A stretch of DNA of 64,000 nucleotides from Marinifilum sp. N1E240 (GTDB lineage Bacteria; Bacteroidota; Bacteroidia; Bacteroidales; Marinifilaceae): NCBI RefSeq assembly GCF_009295825.1, contig NZ_WHKF01000011.1, positions 24,918-88,917 on the forward strand, given 5' to 3'. Positions 44,004 through 52,473 of this stretch are shown one piece after another. Made by a program: the position numbers and the translations under genes. A model generated the notes under the pieces. That model was given only the letters and a program-made list of their open reading frames with translations, did no database searches and had not been told where the DNA came from. The first letter of the stretch is position 1; each line of letters starts with the position of its first letter.

Positions 44004-45095
44004 ATGAAAGCAATCAATTTATCTCAAAGCATAAGAAAAACAGCCCTATACTTTTTGTATCTCATCGTTGGAATTATTTTAGTGATTCCTGTACAAAGTT
44101 GCTCGCAACAAGATGCGAAAGCAAAAAATCTTAATGAACCAGAAATAACTACTCACGTTAAAATTGCCAATATTCAATCGGCTGAAATGGCCATTCCTAT
44201 CCGCATATCAGGAACCGTATCACCAGTACATGAGACAAGACTGAGCTTTAAAACTGGTGGTATCATCAAATCTATAAATGTGGATGAAGGAGATCGTGTA
44301 AAAGCAGGAGCAATTTTAGCAACACTTAATCTTGATGAGATTCAAGCACAAGTATTACAAGCACGCGTTAGCCTTGAAAAATCTGAAAGAGATTTTAAAC
44401 GCTCTTCAGCTCTTTACAGAGATACAGTTGGAACTCTTGAGAATCTTCAAAATGCAACTACTGCATTAGAAATAGCAAAAGCTAGCATGATAATGGCCGA
44501 GCACAACCTAAAATACTCAAGCATAACAGCACCAACTAATGGCATTATCCTTCAAAAATATGTGGAAGAAAATGAATTAGCTTCCCCTGGCACACCCATA
44601 CTTTATTTTGCATCTACAAGTACACAGTGGATTTTAAAAGTAGGATTAACTGATAAGGATGTGGTAAGAGTTCAACGTGGCGATCCTGCAGATATCTCAA
44701 TGGATGCATGGCCAAACCAACAATTAGAAGGTGCGATCTCCCAAATAGGTGATGCACCTGATGCAATGACTGGCTTATACACGATTGAAATCATTATACA
44801 AACTAAAAACTTAGCAGTTAAACCTGGATTCTTTGCACGAGCTGAAATAGTACCATCCCAAAAGGAAACATACACTTTAATTCCTATAAGTGCTCTTCAA
44901 GAAGGTGTTGGCGATCAAGTCGATATTTATACCGTAAAAGATAACATGCATCTTCATAAAGAAAGTGTTCGAGTAGATAAAATTCTAAACGACATGCTAG
45001 CTCTCTCGAACCGATCTGATTTAATTGGAAAAAAAGTGGTGATTGAACAAAGTAGAGATCTTAAAAATAATCAGACTGTTACAATTAAGAATTAG
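44004..45095 (+). CDS. RND efflux periplasmic adaptor (lipoprotein)
   Basis: 363 residues. N-terminal signal and lipobox IPVQSC (Cys33). The membrane-fusion layout is visible: barrel-sandwich strands IRISGTVSPVHETRLSF and IKSINVDEGDRVKAGAIL (about 70-110), alpha-hairpin (about 115-165), YSSITAPTNGIILQKYVEEN, and a membrane-proximal domain to residue 363. It links the RND pump to TolC and is the second gene of the tolC-adaptor-RND operon. Confidence 0.93.
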   Translation: MKAINLSQSIRKTALYFLYLIVGIILVIPVQSCSQQDAKAKNLNEPEITTHVKIANIQSAEMAIPIRISGTVSPVHETRLSFKTGGIIKSINVDEGDRVKAGAILATLNLDEIQAQVLQARVSLEKSERDFKRSSALYRDTVGTLENLQNATTALEIAKASMIMAEHNLKYSSITAPTNGIILQKYVEENELASPGTPILYFASTSTQWILKVGLTDKDVVRVQRGDPADISMDAWPNQQLEGAISQIGDAPDAMTGLYTIEIIIQTKNLAVKPGFFARAEIVPSQKETYTLIPISALQEGVGDQVDIYTVKDNMHLHKESVRVDKILNDMLALSNRSDLIGKKVVIEQSRDLKNNQTVTIKN

Positions 45096-45197
45096 GCCAT
45101 AAATGATTTGTAGTATTTGATCTCTAATTAATAAGCAGATCTATCTTACAAAATATCACATAAAAGAATATTTCATACTTATTTATCATCAAGCATA

Positions 45198-48100
45198 ATG
45201 AAAATACCTCGATTAGCAATACATAACTATCAGTTCACTCTCGTGCTGGTTTTCTTGGTCGCAATTATGGGACTATTCTCCTATACAACCATGCCCAAAT
45301 CAGAAGATCCAGCTTTAGAGTTTAATATGTCCACCATATTAATTATTAACCCAGGAGCTTCGCCGGAAGACATGGAAACTCTAATTGTTAATCCAATTGA
45401 AGAAGAAATCAATGAATTGGAAGATATAGAGAATGTCAAAACCGAAATCACAAATGGAGTCGCTTCAATCAAAATTGAACTTGTATATGGTATTGATAAT
45501 GATAATAAGCACCGGGAAATCGTTCAAATCGTAAATGAACTGAGTGCTCATCTACCCGAAACCATAGTGCGTACAGATTTGGAACAGCCTTCTGTTTTTG
45601 ATGTAAGTATTATGCAATTAGCCATAACTTCACCCGATGCTTCTCCAGCACAACTTAAAAAATCAGCCGAAGATCTAAAGGAACAACTGGAAAGAAGTTC
45701 AGGAGTAAGAGCTGTTAAATTAGATGGCGAACAAGATTTGGATATAAAGATTAAATGTGATCTTGAAAAAATGGCACACTATCGTTTGTCATTGGGACAA
45801 GTGATGATGACCATTCAAAATTTGAATCGTAGTATCCCTGGTGGAAGTATTAAGCTTGGCAATAAAGAATTCAACATTAAATCCAGTGGATTGTATGAGG
45901 ATTTAGAACAGATCAGAAATACAGTCATCGGCAGTGGTAACAATCAAATCATAAAACTTAAAGAAATAGCTACAGTTACTTATGATTATGAAAAAAAAGA
46001 AGAATTTGCTACTTACAATGGCCAAGCTGCCGTTTGGTTATCAGTACAGCAAAAAGAGGGCATGAATATTTATGATGTTACAGAAGGTGTAGATGAACGT
46101 ATTGAAGAATTTAGTAATCACCTGCAAGCTGATGTATCTGTTGTCCCTGTTTTTAAACAAGCCGATAGTGTTAAAATTCGACTAGGACAATTCACATCCA
46201 GCTTTTTACAAGGAATTTTAATTGTAGGTATAATTATATTTCTTGCCGTAGGTTTTCGTGCCTCTATTGTAGTCATGATATCAATTCCCCTTTCTATTCT
46301 TACAGGAATAGGTCTAATTGATGCATCCGGATTTGGTTTACAACAAATGACCATTGCAGGATTGATTATTGCTTTAGGAATGCTGGTAGATAACAGTATA
46401 GCCATTGTTGAAAATATTAATCGCTTTATCAAAAAGGGATTATCACCTGTTGAAGCTGCCATTAAAGGAGCATCTGAAATTGGAATGGCTCTGGTTAGTT
46501 CCACTGCGACTACTGTTTTGGCTTTTGCACCCATGCTGATGATGGGTAACAACGTAGGAGATTTTATAAAAAGTATGATGCTAATTGTGATTTATACATT
46601 ACTATCCTCTCTTGTAATTGCCCTTACTTTTGCCCCATTTATAAGCAGTCGGGTTTTAAAAAAGCAGGACGAAAACAAAAAAACAGTTCTATTGGATCAA
46701 TTCATTGATAAGTACTATCAAAAATGGGTGAAAGGGGCTATAAGCCGACCAGTAATAACCCTTGTAGCTGGCTTACTTATATTCTTGGGTTCTGTTTCAT
46801 TAATGCCTTTTATTGGGGTAAGTTTCTTTCCTAAGGCAGAAAAAAATCAATTACTTGTCAATATAATTGCACCAGAAGGTAGTAATCTGGATCATACAAA
46901 CAAAGCAATTAAATATGCTGAAAGTGTACTAAAAAGCCATTCTTATGTTGAAAACATAGCCGCAAGTGTTGGTATGGGTAACCCACAAGCATATTATAAT
47001 ATGGATAACTTAACACCCGCTGTAAACAAAGGTCAGCTTCTTGCCATATTGGGTGAATATGACTACGATAAAGTGGCTAATCTCATTAAAGAATTACGTA
47101 CTACTTTTGCGACATACAGCGGAGCCCGTTTAGAGGTAAAAGAATTTGGACAAGGTCCTCCTGTCGATTCTCCTATTGAAGTTCGATTATTCTCAGATGA
47201 TTTGGAAGAGTTGAAATCAATTGCAGCTGATGTTGAACAAATTATTTATAAGGCACCCGCTACCATAAATATCGATAATCCATTGGCTGAAGATCAAACT
47301 TCATTAAAAATAAAAATTAACTATGAAAAAGCAGGTATGCTAGGCATTAATATCATCGATATTGATATGGCAGTGCGTGCTGCCATAAATGGTCTTAGCA
47401 TTGGGTCTTTTCAGGATAATTTGGGAGATGAATATGAGATCGTTTTGGAATCGAATATGGTAGGTGCACCAGAAATACCATCACTGGATCGAATCTTTAT
47501 CACCTCACAGCGAGGCGGACAAATTCCTTTGTCACAAGTATCAGAATTGATATTTGATAAAAGCATCAAACGAATTGATCACTATGATTTAGAACGATTT
47601 ATTACCGTATCGGCCGATGTGGACGAAACTGTAATGAGTATTGCTGAAGTCACTTCTAATATTGTAGAACAACTGAAACAATACGACTTTCCATCGGGTA
47701 GTCATTTTGGTATGGGTGGCGAACAGGAGAACCGTGACGAAAGTTTTGGTGGTTTAGGACAAGCTCTGATAATTGCACTTCTGGGTATATTTGCAGTACT
47801 CGTATTACAATTTCGCTCCTTTACTCAGCCACTTATCGTTTTTTCGGCAATTCCACTCTCTATCTCGGGTGCCTTTATTGCACTCTTAATTACGGGTTAC
47901 TCTTTCTCTTTTATGGCATTTGTAGGCCTAACCAGTTTGATGGGAATCGTTGTTAATTCCAGTATTATACTGGTTGATTATGCCAACCAAAAGCGATTAG
48001 AAGGTCTCAAAACATTGGAAGCCATTATCGAAGCGGCCAAAACCCGATTTACACCTATCCTATTAACCACCATTACTACCATCGCTGGCCTGCTACCGCT

Positions 48101-48245
48101 AACTATCTCGGGAGGTAAAATGTGGGCACCAATGGGATGGGCAATTATTGGAGGCTTAGTTCTGTCAACCGGACTAACTTTATTAATTGTACCCGTTTTA
48201 TACAATATACTAACCCGAGACGAGATTATACAAACAGATGTATAA
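45198..48245 (+). CDS. RND superfamily efflux pump
   Basis: 1015 residues with the usual 12 membrane helices and two large periplasmic loops. It begins MKIPRLAIHNYQFTLVLVFL. TM4 carries GMLVDNSIAIVENI: the first Asp of the AcrB Asp-Asp pair is kept and the second is Asn. TM10 has GIVVNSSIILVDYANQ. Other marks are FRSFTQPLIVFSAIPLSISG and TRFTPILLTTITTIAGLLPL. It is a proton-driven exporter (HAE/hydrophobe type); substrates cannot be predicted. Last gene of the efflux operon, ended by the hairpin at 48264-48298. Confidence 0.95.
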   Translation: MKIPRLAIHNYQFTLVLVFLVAIMGLFSYTTMPKSEDPALEFNMSTILIINPGASPEDMETLIVNPIEEEINELEDIENVKTEITNGVASIKIELVYGIDNDNKHREIVQIVNELSAHLPETIVRTDLEQPSVFDVSIMQLAITSPDASPAQLKKSAEDLKEQLERSSGVRAVKLDGEQDLDIKIKCDLEKMAHYRLSLGQVMMTIQNLNRSIPGGSIKLGNKEFNIKSSGLYEDLEQIRNTVIGSGNNQIIKLKEIATVTYDYEKKEEFATYNGQAAVWLSVQQKEGMNIYDVTEGVDERIEEFSNHLQADVSVVPVFKQADSVKIRLGQFTSSFLQGILIVGIIIFLAVGFRASIVVMISIPLSILTGIGLIDASGFGLQQMTIAGLIIALGMLVDNSIAIVENINRFIKKGLSPVEAAIKGASEIGMALVSSTATTVLAFAPMLMMGNNVGDFIKSMMLIVIYTLLSSLVIALTFAPFISSRVLKKQDENKKTVLLDQFIDKYYQKWVKGAISRPVITLVAGLLIFLGSVSLMPFIGVSFFPKAEKNQLLVNIIAPEGSNLDHTNKAIKYAESVLKSHSYVENIAASVGMGNPQAYYNMDNLTPAVNKGQLLAILGEYDYDKVANLIKELRTTFATYSGARLEVKEFGQGPPVDSPIEVRLFSDDLEELKSIAADVEQIIYKAPATINIDNPLAEDQTSLKIKINYEKAGMLGINIIDIDMAVRAAINGLSIGSFQDNLGDEYEIVLESNMVGAPEIPSLDRIFITSQRGGQIPLSQVSELIFDKSIKRIDHYDLERFITVSADVDETVMSIAEVTSNIVEQLKQYDFPSGSHFGMGGEQENRDESFGGLGQALIIALLGIFAVLVLQFRSFTQPLIVFSAIPLSISGAFIALLITGYSFSFMAFVGLTSLMGIVVNSSIILVDYANQKRLEGLKTLEAIIEAAKTRFTPILLTTITTIAGLLPLTISGGKMWAPMGWAIIGGLVLSTGLTLLIVPVLYNILTRDEIIQTDV

Positions 48246-48263
48246 TTGTCGGGAAAACCATCC

Positions 48264-48298
48264 AAAAAACCACCCAAGTGTATGCTTGAGTGGTTTTT
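48264..48298 (+). terminator. Terminator of the efflux operon
   Basis: AAAACCAC-C-CAAG pairs with CTTG-A-GTGGTTTT, one internal mismatch, 6-nt loop, T-tract after the stem. Confidence 0.75.
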
Positions 48299-48427
48299 CT
48301 ATTATTCAGGCCTTGGTTCCATTTCTTAAATATAGCTTTACAGAACTTCACATTATCACCATTTCACTAGGAAAAACCATTAAATGGGCTTTGTAGAGAA
48401 TTTAAGATGCATTTCAAAAGGGGTACT

Positions 48428-48508
48428 AACTAGTTTAACTAGATAAATTAACTAGTATTACTGGCAGTTTAACGAGTTTTTCCAATAGAATAACTAGCAA
48501 TAAACTAG
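48428..48508. repeat. Cluster of AACTAG motifs
   Basis: AACTAG at 48428, 48437, 48450, 48492 and 48503, several within TTAACTAG or the palindromic AACTAGTT. Confidence 0.6.
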
Positions 48509-48599
48509 TTAAATAACTGGTTAGGTTTAGCTATAAATACTATTACTAATACTTTTGGCAGGAATGATTTCCTAATTTTAATAGTTTTTGCGTTTTCTT

Positions 48600-49480
48600 C
48601 TTACCCAATTTCACTTCTAAAATCAACCAACACAGAGAATAAAACCTAATCATTAAGCAATGATAAACTGGTTTTAAGCATGGCTTATCCCAGTTTACAT
48701 ACTAGATAACCAGATCATCCATACAGTAAAGCAGATCATCTTAGTAGACATTCCCAATTTACTTGTAAAATCAGCCAACACAGAGAATATAAACCAAATA
48801 ATAGAGCTATAATAAAGGGGTTGAAAGCATGTTCTACCCCAGTCTTACCCCTGTTTACGTATCTAGATAACCAGATCATCCAGATGACAACCCAGATCAT
48901 TTTAGGGGATATTTCTACGTTTACTAGTAAAATCGGCTATCACAGAATATGAAATCCAATCATTAAGCAATAATAAAGGGAGTTTAAACATGGCTTACCC
49001 TTGTTATCACATATAAATAAACAGATCATCCAGATAGCAACTCAGATTATTTTAGTGGATACTCCCAATTTACTAGTAAAATCAGCCAACACTGAGAATA
49101 AAAACCGAATAATAGAGCTATAATAAAGGGGTGGTAAACATGGCTTATCCCAGGTATCGTATATAAATAAGCAGATCATCCAAATAGCAACTCAGATCAT
49201 TTTAGTAGACATTCCTAATTTACTAGTAAAATCAGCTAATACAGAGAATAAAAACAAAATAATAGAGCTATAATAAAGGGGTGGTAAACATGGCTTATCC
49301 CAGTTATCGGATATAAATAAGCAGATCATCCAGATAGTAATCTTGATCAATCTATTAGATATTAATAACTTACTAGTAAAATCATCCAATACAGCGTAGC
49401 AAATTTAATAATTGAGCAATGATAAATGGGTTTTAAGCAGTTTATCCCTGTTTACCTACCTAGATAAGCAAATCATTTAT
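48600..49480. repeat. Six tandem repeats of about 150 bp (iteron-like array)
   Basis: The anchor (A)CTAGTAAAATC occurs at about 48613 (degenerate), 48761 (degenerate), 48923, 49072, 49222 and 49372, giving spacings of 148, 162, 149, 150 and 150 bp. Each unit also has an ACAGAG-AATA segment, TAATAAAGGGG, ACATGGCTTA(T/C)CCC and CAGATCATC. The middle copies (49063-49370) are nearly identical and the outer ones more diverged. Four units have the 12-bp palindrome-like TTTACTAGTAAA or a close variant. No reading frame is conserved between units. Confidence 0.8.
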
Positions 49481-49504
49481 ATTCTTAAATTTAATAAAAA
49501 TCGT

Positions 49505-49724
49505 GTTTTCTTCTTACCCTCTTACCCAAACTCCGCAACTCACTCATTGGTAATGCATTTAATAGGGTAAGGTATCTTTATTTTTCTTACCCAAATATTC
49601 ATTTTCGAGAAAACTGCAAGAATTCTCTTACCCTTGGGTAAGAAGAAAACTCACACCTTACCCTAAGTAAAACCCTGATTACTTTATCGTTTAAGTAGTC
49701 AGGGTAAGAGGGTAAGAAGAAAAC
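49505..49724. repeat. Inverted 15-mer set and TTACCC-rich region upstream of vapE
   Basis: GTTTTCTTCTTACCC at 49505-49519 (also at 48592-48606) with its reverse complement at 49636-49650 and 49710-49724. A further near-palindrome TCTTACCC-TT-GGGTAAGA lies at 49626-49643. Confidence 0.7.
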
Positions 49725-49733
49725 GTGAAAAAA

Positions 49734-50897
49734 CTAAATTTTTGAATCCAAAAAATAACCATAAACTCCATTTAGTTTCTTCTTGGGGATATCAATCTGT
49801 TTTAAAGCTTTACCAATTTTCACAACATTCAGATAGTTAATATTCAACATCTGGCTAAGTTTCGCCTTGATATCTGTTGCAGTCCGAAACGAATTAGGAT
49901 CTTCTGATTCACCGTGAGTAAAATGCTTTTGAATTAACTGTCTCTCTTCTGATAAGATTTGAAACGCTTGATTTCTGCTTTCATTCTCGTTGATCTCATC
50001 CAATGATAAATTACAATCGAACTTGGTTTTCACAAGATGATAAGCCTGAGCATAGACTAAATCAATATCAATCTTCTTCGAATACTCCCAGTCAATTTTT
50101 TCAATCTCAAAACACAACCAACGAACAGATCCTGTTTCATCCATCAGGAACTCCATTTCATTAGTAGAACCTATAAAACTACATCTTCTTGGAATAACTG
50201 AAGCTTTTCGCTCATAAGGTAACCGATCGTTAATCTTTTCCTTTGAAAAGAGTGCCTTTAAACTATTGATATCTCTTCGTGAAAGAGTTGCTAATTCATC
50301 CAGATTGATCAGGATATTTGTTGCCAGAGCGATACGACTATCTTTATCAATTGATATATTCTCAGAGATATAATCGCCCAAAGTTGGCGGACAAAGAAAC
50401 CTACAGAAAGTTGATTTCCCACTGTTCTGCTTATCATGAACAAATATTAAAGCTTGCTTGTTAAAAAAACGGCTGTCAATTGCTGTTTTAATAACCCGAA
50501 CCATCCACTTACGAAAATGTAATTCAAAAGAATTTTGATCGTTAGTGTGAACATACGAAGCTAGATTTCCAATATGATCAATCCCATCCCACTCTGGAAG
50601 ATTGGCAAAATAACTTTCGAATGGATTGTAATCGGGTACATAATCAGATTTTAAAAGAGCCAAAAGGTTTGCAATACTGATATTGATACCTTCTTTCTGC
50701 AATTCTATATAAAGTGAATTTTCACATAGTATCCGCCATTTAGAATTGTCTTTCTTTCTTATCTCTATATCAAGACTGATAATGTTATTTCTAAGCAAAT
50801 AGCGTTCATTCAGATATTCTTCAGTTAAGCTGAACTTATTTGCAATTGTTTTCTTAGGAGCTATTTCACTCACCTTCTCAGTATTTTCAGTTGTCAT
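49734..50897 (-). CDS. VapE-like helicase/ATPase (virulence-associated E family)
   Basis: 387 residues. N-terminal region with ESYFANLPEWDGIDHIGNL (about 85-105), then a P-loop ATPase: Walker A HDKQNSGKSTF (about 158-168), Walker B-like ILINLDEL (about 200), and a sensor-type RRCSFIGSTNE (about 245) followed by the arginine region GSVRWLCFEI. VapE proteins act as replicative helicases of phage satellites and integrated elements. It overlaps the PriCT-like gene by 4 bp (ATGA type) and should act with it at the element origin. Confidence 0.87.
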   Translation of the reverse strand: MTTENTEKVSEIAPKKTIANKFSLTEEYLNERYLLRNNIISLDIEIRKKDNSKWRILCENSLYIELQKEGINISIANLLALLKSDYVPDYNPFESYFANLPEWDGIDHIGNLASYVHTNDQNSFELHFRKWMVRVIKTAIDSRFFNKQALIFVHDKQNSGKSTFCRFLCPPTLGDYISENISIDKDSRIALATNILINLDELATLSRRDINSLKALFSKEKINDRLPYERKASVIPRRCSFIGSTNEMEFLMDETGSVRWLCFEIEKIDWEYSKKIDIDLVYAQAYHLVKTKFDCNLSLDEINENESRNQAFQILSEERQLIQKHFTHGESEDPNSFRTATDIKAKLSQMLNINYLNVVKIGKALKQIDIPKKKLNGVYGYFLDSKI

Positions 50898-51277
50898 ATC
50901 CTATTTTTTATCAGTACACCATGAGTTTTAGCTATCCAAAAAAGAGTTGCCAATGTAATTCCTCCACCCCTGCACTTCAAACAATTTGTATATTGTTTAT
51001 CGCATTTTTCACGATTATAATCAGGATTCAAACGACTTATTCTGTGAAAGTAATTACGTCCTGTTTCTCCCAAAGACTCAGAAAGGCTAAACCCAATATT
51101 CCTCCAATTTTCGTAACCAGAGGTTATATCAAAGTTCATAGCTTCAATTTTCCTCACCAAACGGTCAACGCCTGAATCCAAATCAGCATCAACTCTTATT
51201 GTTGCAGGCAATGTTTTAGAAATTGGTGGCTTACTATCTGCCACCAACCAATCATATGGATCAAATACCTTTTTCAT
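50894..51277 (-). CDS. PriCT-like primase accessory protein
   Basis: 127 residues with a PriCT_2-like motif: SGYENWRNIGFSLSESLG, a phrase like YHRISRLNPDYNREKCDKQY, then the GGGITLATLFWIAKTHG helix. This module usually follows a primase domain in one polypeptide. Here it is a separate ORF whose start overlaps the end of the BT4734-like gene by 17 bp in another frame, and it overlaps vapE by 4 bp. Tight overlaps imply coupled translation. Confidence 0.75.
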   Translation of the reverse strand: MKKVFDPYDWLVADSKPPISKTLPATIRVDADLDSGVDRLVRKIEAMNFDITSGYENWRNIGFSLSESLGETGRNYFHRISRLNPDYNREKCDKQYTNCLKCRGGGITLATLFWIAKTHGVLIKNRI

Positions 51278-51887
51278 GACTCAAATAGTTAGGGTTTATA
51301 TAAACTTGAGGGTCATAAGGCAAAAAGCATGCACGTGCAACGTCCTTTCCTGAAGCATCAACTTCGAATTGATACGTTTGTTTCAAGTAATTACCTACTG
51401 CCTTAAAATAGTTCTTGTGATCCATTAAGCGGATATCGATGGTGATCACCCATTTTAATCCATCACCCGATGGAGAACGGAACAATAGAACCGTTTCCAA
51501 ACTCTCATCAGCTAGTAAGCTGTTTTTAACTCCATCAACATCCGACAAATGATCAAAGTCCAGCACCATCAATCCTGAATGATGTTGAAAATGTTTCTCA
51601 CTCCTTTTAGTAAATACCCCTGAGAAACAGACATAGTTGAATTGGCTTGCTTTAAAAGCTCTGGCTTCTTCAACATCTTTGATTTGCCTTAATGCCTGAG
51701 TTCTTTCAATATTCCAATGTCCTTTTATTAAAGTGTAGGCATCCAAAACACTAATTGTCCTGTATGGCTTGGTATTAGATATGGGCTTTTTGAAGAAGCT
51801 AAACTCGGGTAACTTTATTTTTATCTGGTTATCTAGATATCCAGTATCTAGATAACCGTTTATTTTACCACTTAAATTTGGTGTCAT
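51261..51887 (-). CDS. BT4734/BF3469-like N-terminal primase domain protein
   Basis: 208 residues. Motifs: YVCFSGVFTKRSEKHFQHHSG, MVLDFDHLSDVDGVK (acidic Asp-x-Asp) and LFRSPSGDGLKWVITID, then ARACFLPYDPQVYIN. These match the BT4734-like domain common in Bacteroidota islands, which resembles archaeo-eukaryotic primase/prim-pol folds. First gene of a three-gene replication operon (this, PriCT-like, vapE). The first codons overlay a 13-bp inverted repeat (51827-51857). Confidence 0.82.
   Translation of the reverse strand: MTPNLSGKINGYLDTGYLDNQIKIKLPEFSFFKKPISNTKPYRTISVLDAYTLIKGHWNIERTQALRQIKDVEEARAFKASQFNYVCFSGVFTKRSEKHFQHHSGLMVLDFDHLSDVDGVKNSLLADESLETVLLFRSPSGDGLKWVITIDIRLMDHKNYFKAVGNYLKQTYQFEVDASGKDVARACFLPYDPQVYINPNYLSHEKGI
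51827..51857. repeat. 13-bp inverted repeat in the start of the primase gene
   Basis: GGTTATCTAGATA (51827-51839), 5-bp spacer, TATCTAGATAACC (51845-51857), perfect. The CTAGATAACC part occurs also in the tandem array (48712-48721 and 48863-48872), each time followed by AGATCATCC. It encodes the repeated residues YLDTGYLDN but may also be an operator or replication-protein site. Confidence 0.65.
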
Positions 51888-52019
51888 ATTATTTCATTTT
51901 ATAGAAAAACAGGGCATAGTTATCCTGTTTACAAAGTGTTACCACTTCGCAGCATTAGTAATGCTATGCCATATAATTCAATTATTTTAAAGGAAAAGAA
52001 GATTCCTTTTAAGAAAGGT

Positions 52020-52307
52020 TTACTTAAAAGATTTCACGTAATGTTTCTTCAGATGAGCTTCGATATCTGAACTTTTATAGTAGATCTTAGAGCCAATTTG
52101 AGAAAAGGCTAAAGTTCCATTATCACGATAGGTTTGAAGTGTTCGTTTACTGATAAGAAGTGTTTGGCAAACTTCCTGATTGTCGAGCCAACGTTCTTCC
52201 AGTGGATAAAAGTGTTTTCTACTTAATTTTTCAACAGCTTCTTCCATGCTTCTTAATTGCGAGTTTATCTTTAGAAAAGCATCACTGCTCATTGTTACTA
52301 CTTCCAT
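52020..52307 (-). CDS. Excisionase-like HTH protein
   Basis: 95 residues. The C-half holds a MerR/Xis-type winged HTH: DNQEVCQTLLISKRTLQTYR followed by DNGTLAFSQIGSKIYYKSSDI. The N-half is helical (MEEAVEKLSRKH). Proteins of this type accompany integrases in Bacteroidota elements as directionality factors or regulators. 132 bp before the primase gene, same strand; it could bind the ACTAGT or CTAGATAACC motifs. Confidence 0.82.
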   Translation of the reverse strand: MEVVTMSSDAFLKINSQLRSMEEAVEKLSRKHFYPLEERWLDNQEVCQTLLISKRTLQTYRDNGTLAFSQIGSKIYYKSSDIEAHLKKHYVKSFK

Positions 52308-52473
52308 AATATTGAAATTTAGAGTTAATTAATAAAAATCAAATCTATCTGGCGCCAGTAGATCGTTTCGGAAGCAAACATAGGCAGTACAAAGCAAAAA
52401 AAGGGTTGTAACTTACTTGTACAACCCTCAGTAACTTCACTGATTATCTGCATGATAATTCAAATGTTTTTTT

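Larger units (their letters stand above)
48299..49733. other. Non-coding repeat region between efflux and replication genes
   Basis: About 1.43 kb with no credible gene. From left to right: a cluster of five AACTAG motifs (48428-48508), a 15-mer GTTTTCTTCTTACCC (48592-48606), six tandem repeats of about 150 bp (about 48600-49480), the 15-mer again (49505-49519), then two inverted copies (49636-49650 and 49710-49724) within DNA rich in TTACCC/GGGTAA. It looks like a cis-acting array such as an origin of replication. Confidence 0.75.

Noticed and set aside
49192..49389. 65-codon minus-strand ORF inside the tandem array
   Set aside because: The frame is not kept in the other repeat units, which carry stops and indels at the same place.
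48600..49480. CRISPR array
   Set aside because: Units are about 150 bp, tandem without spacers of uniform length, and no cas genes are nearby.
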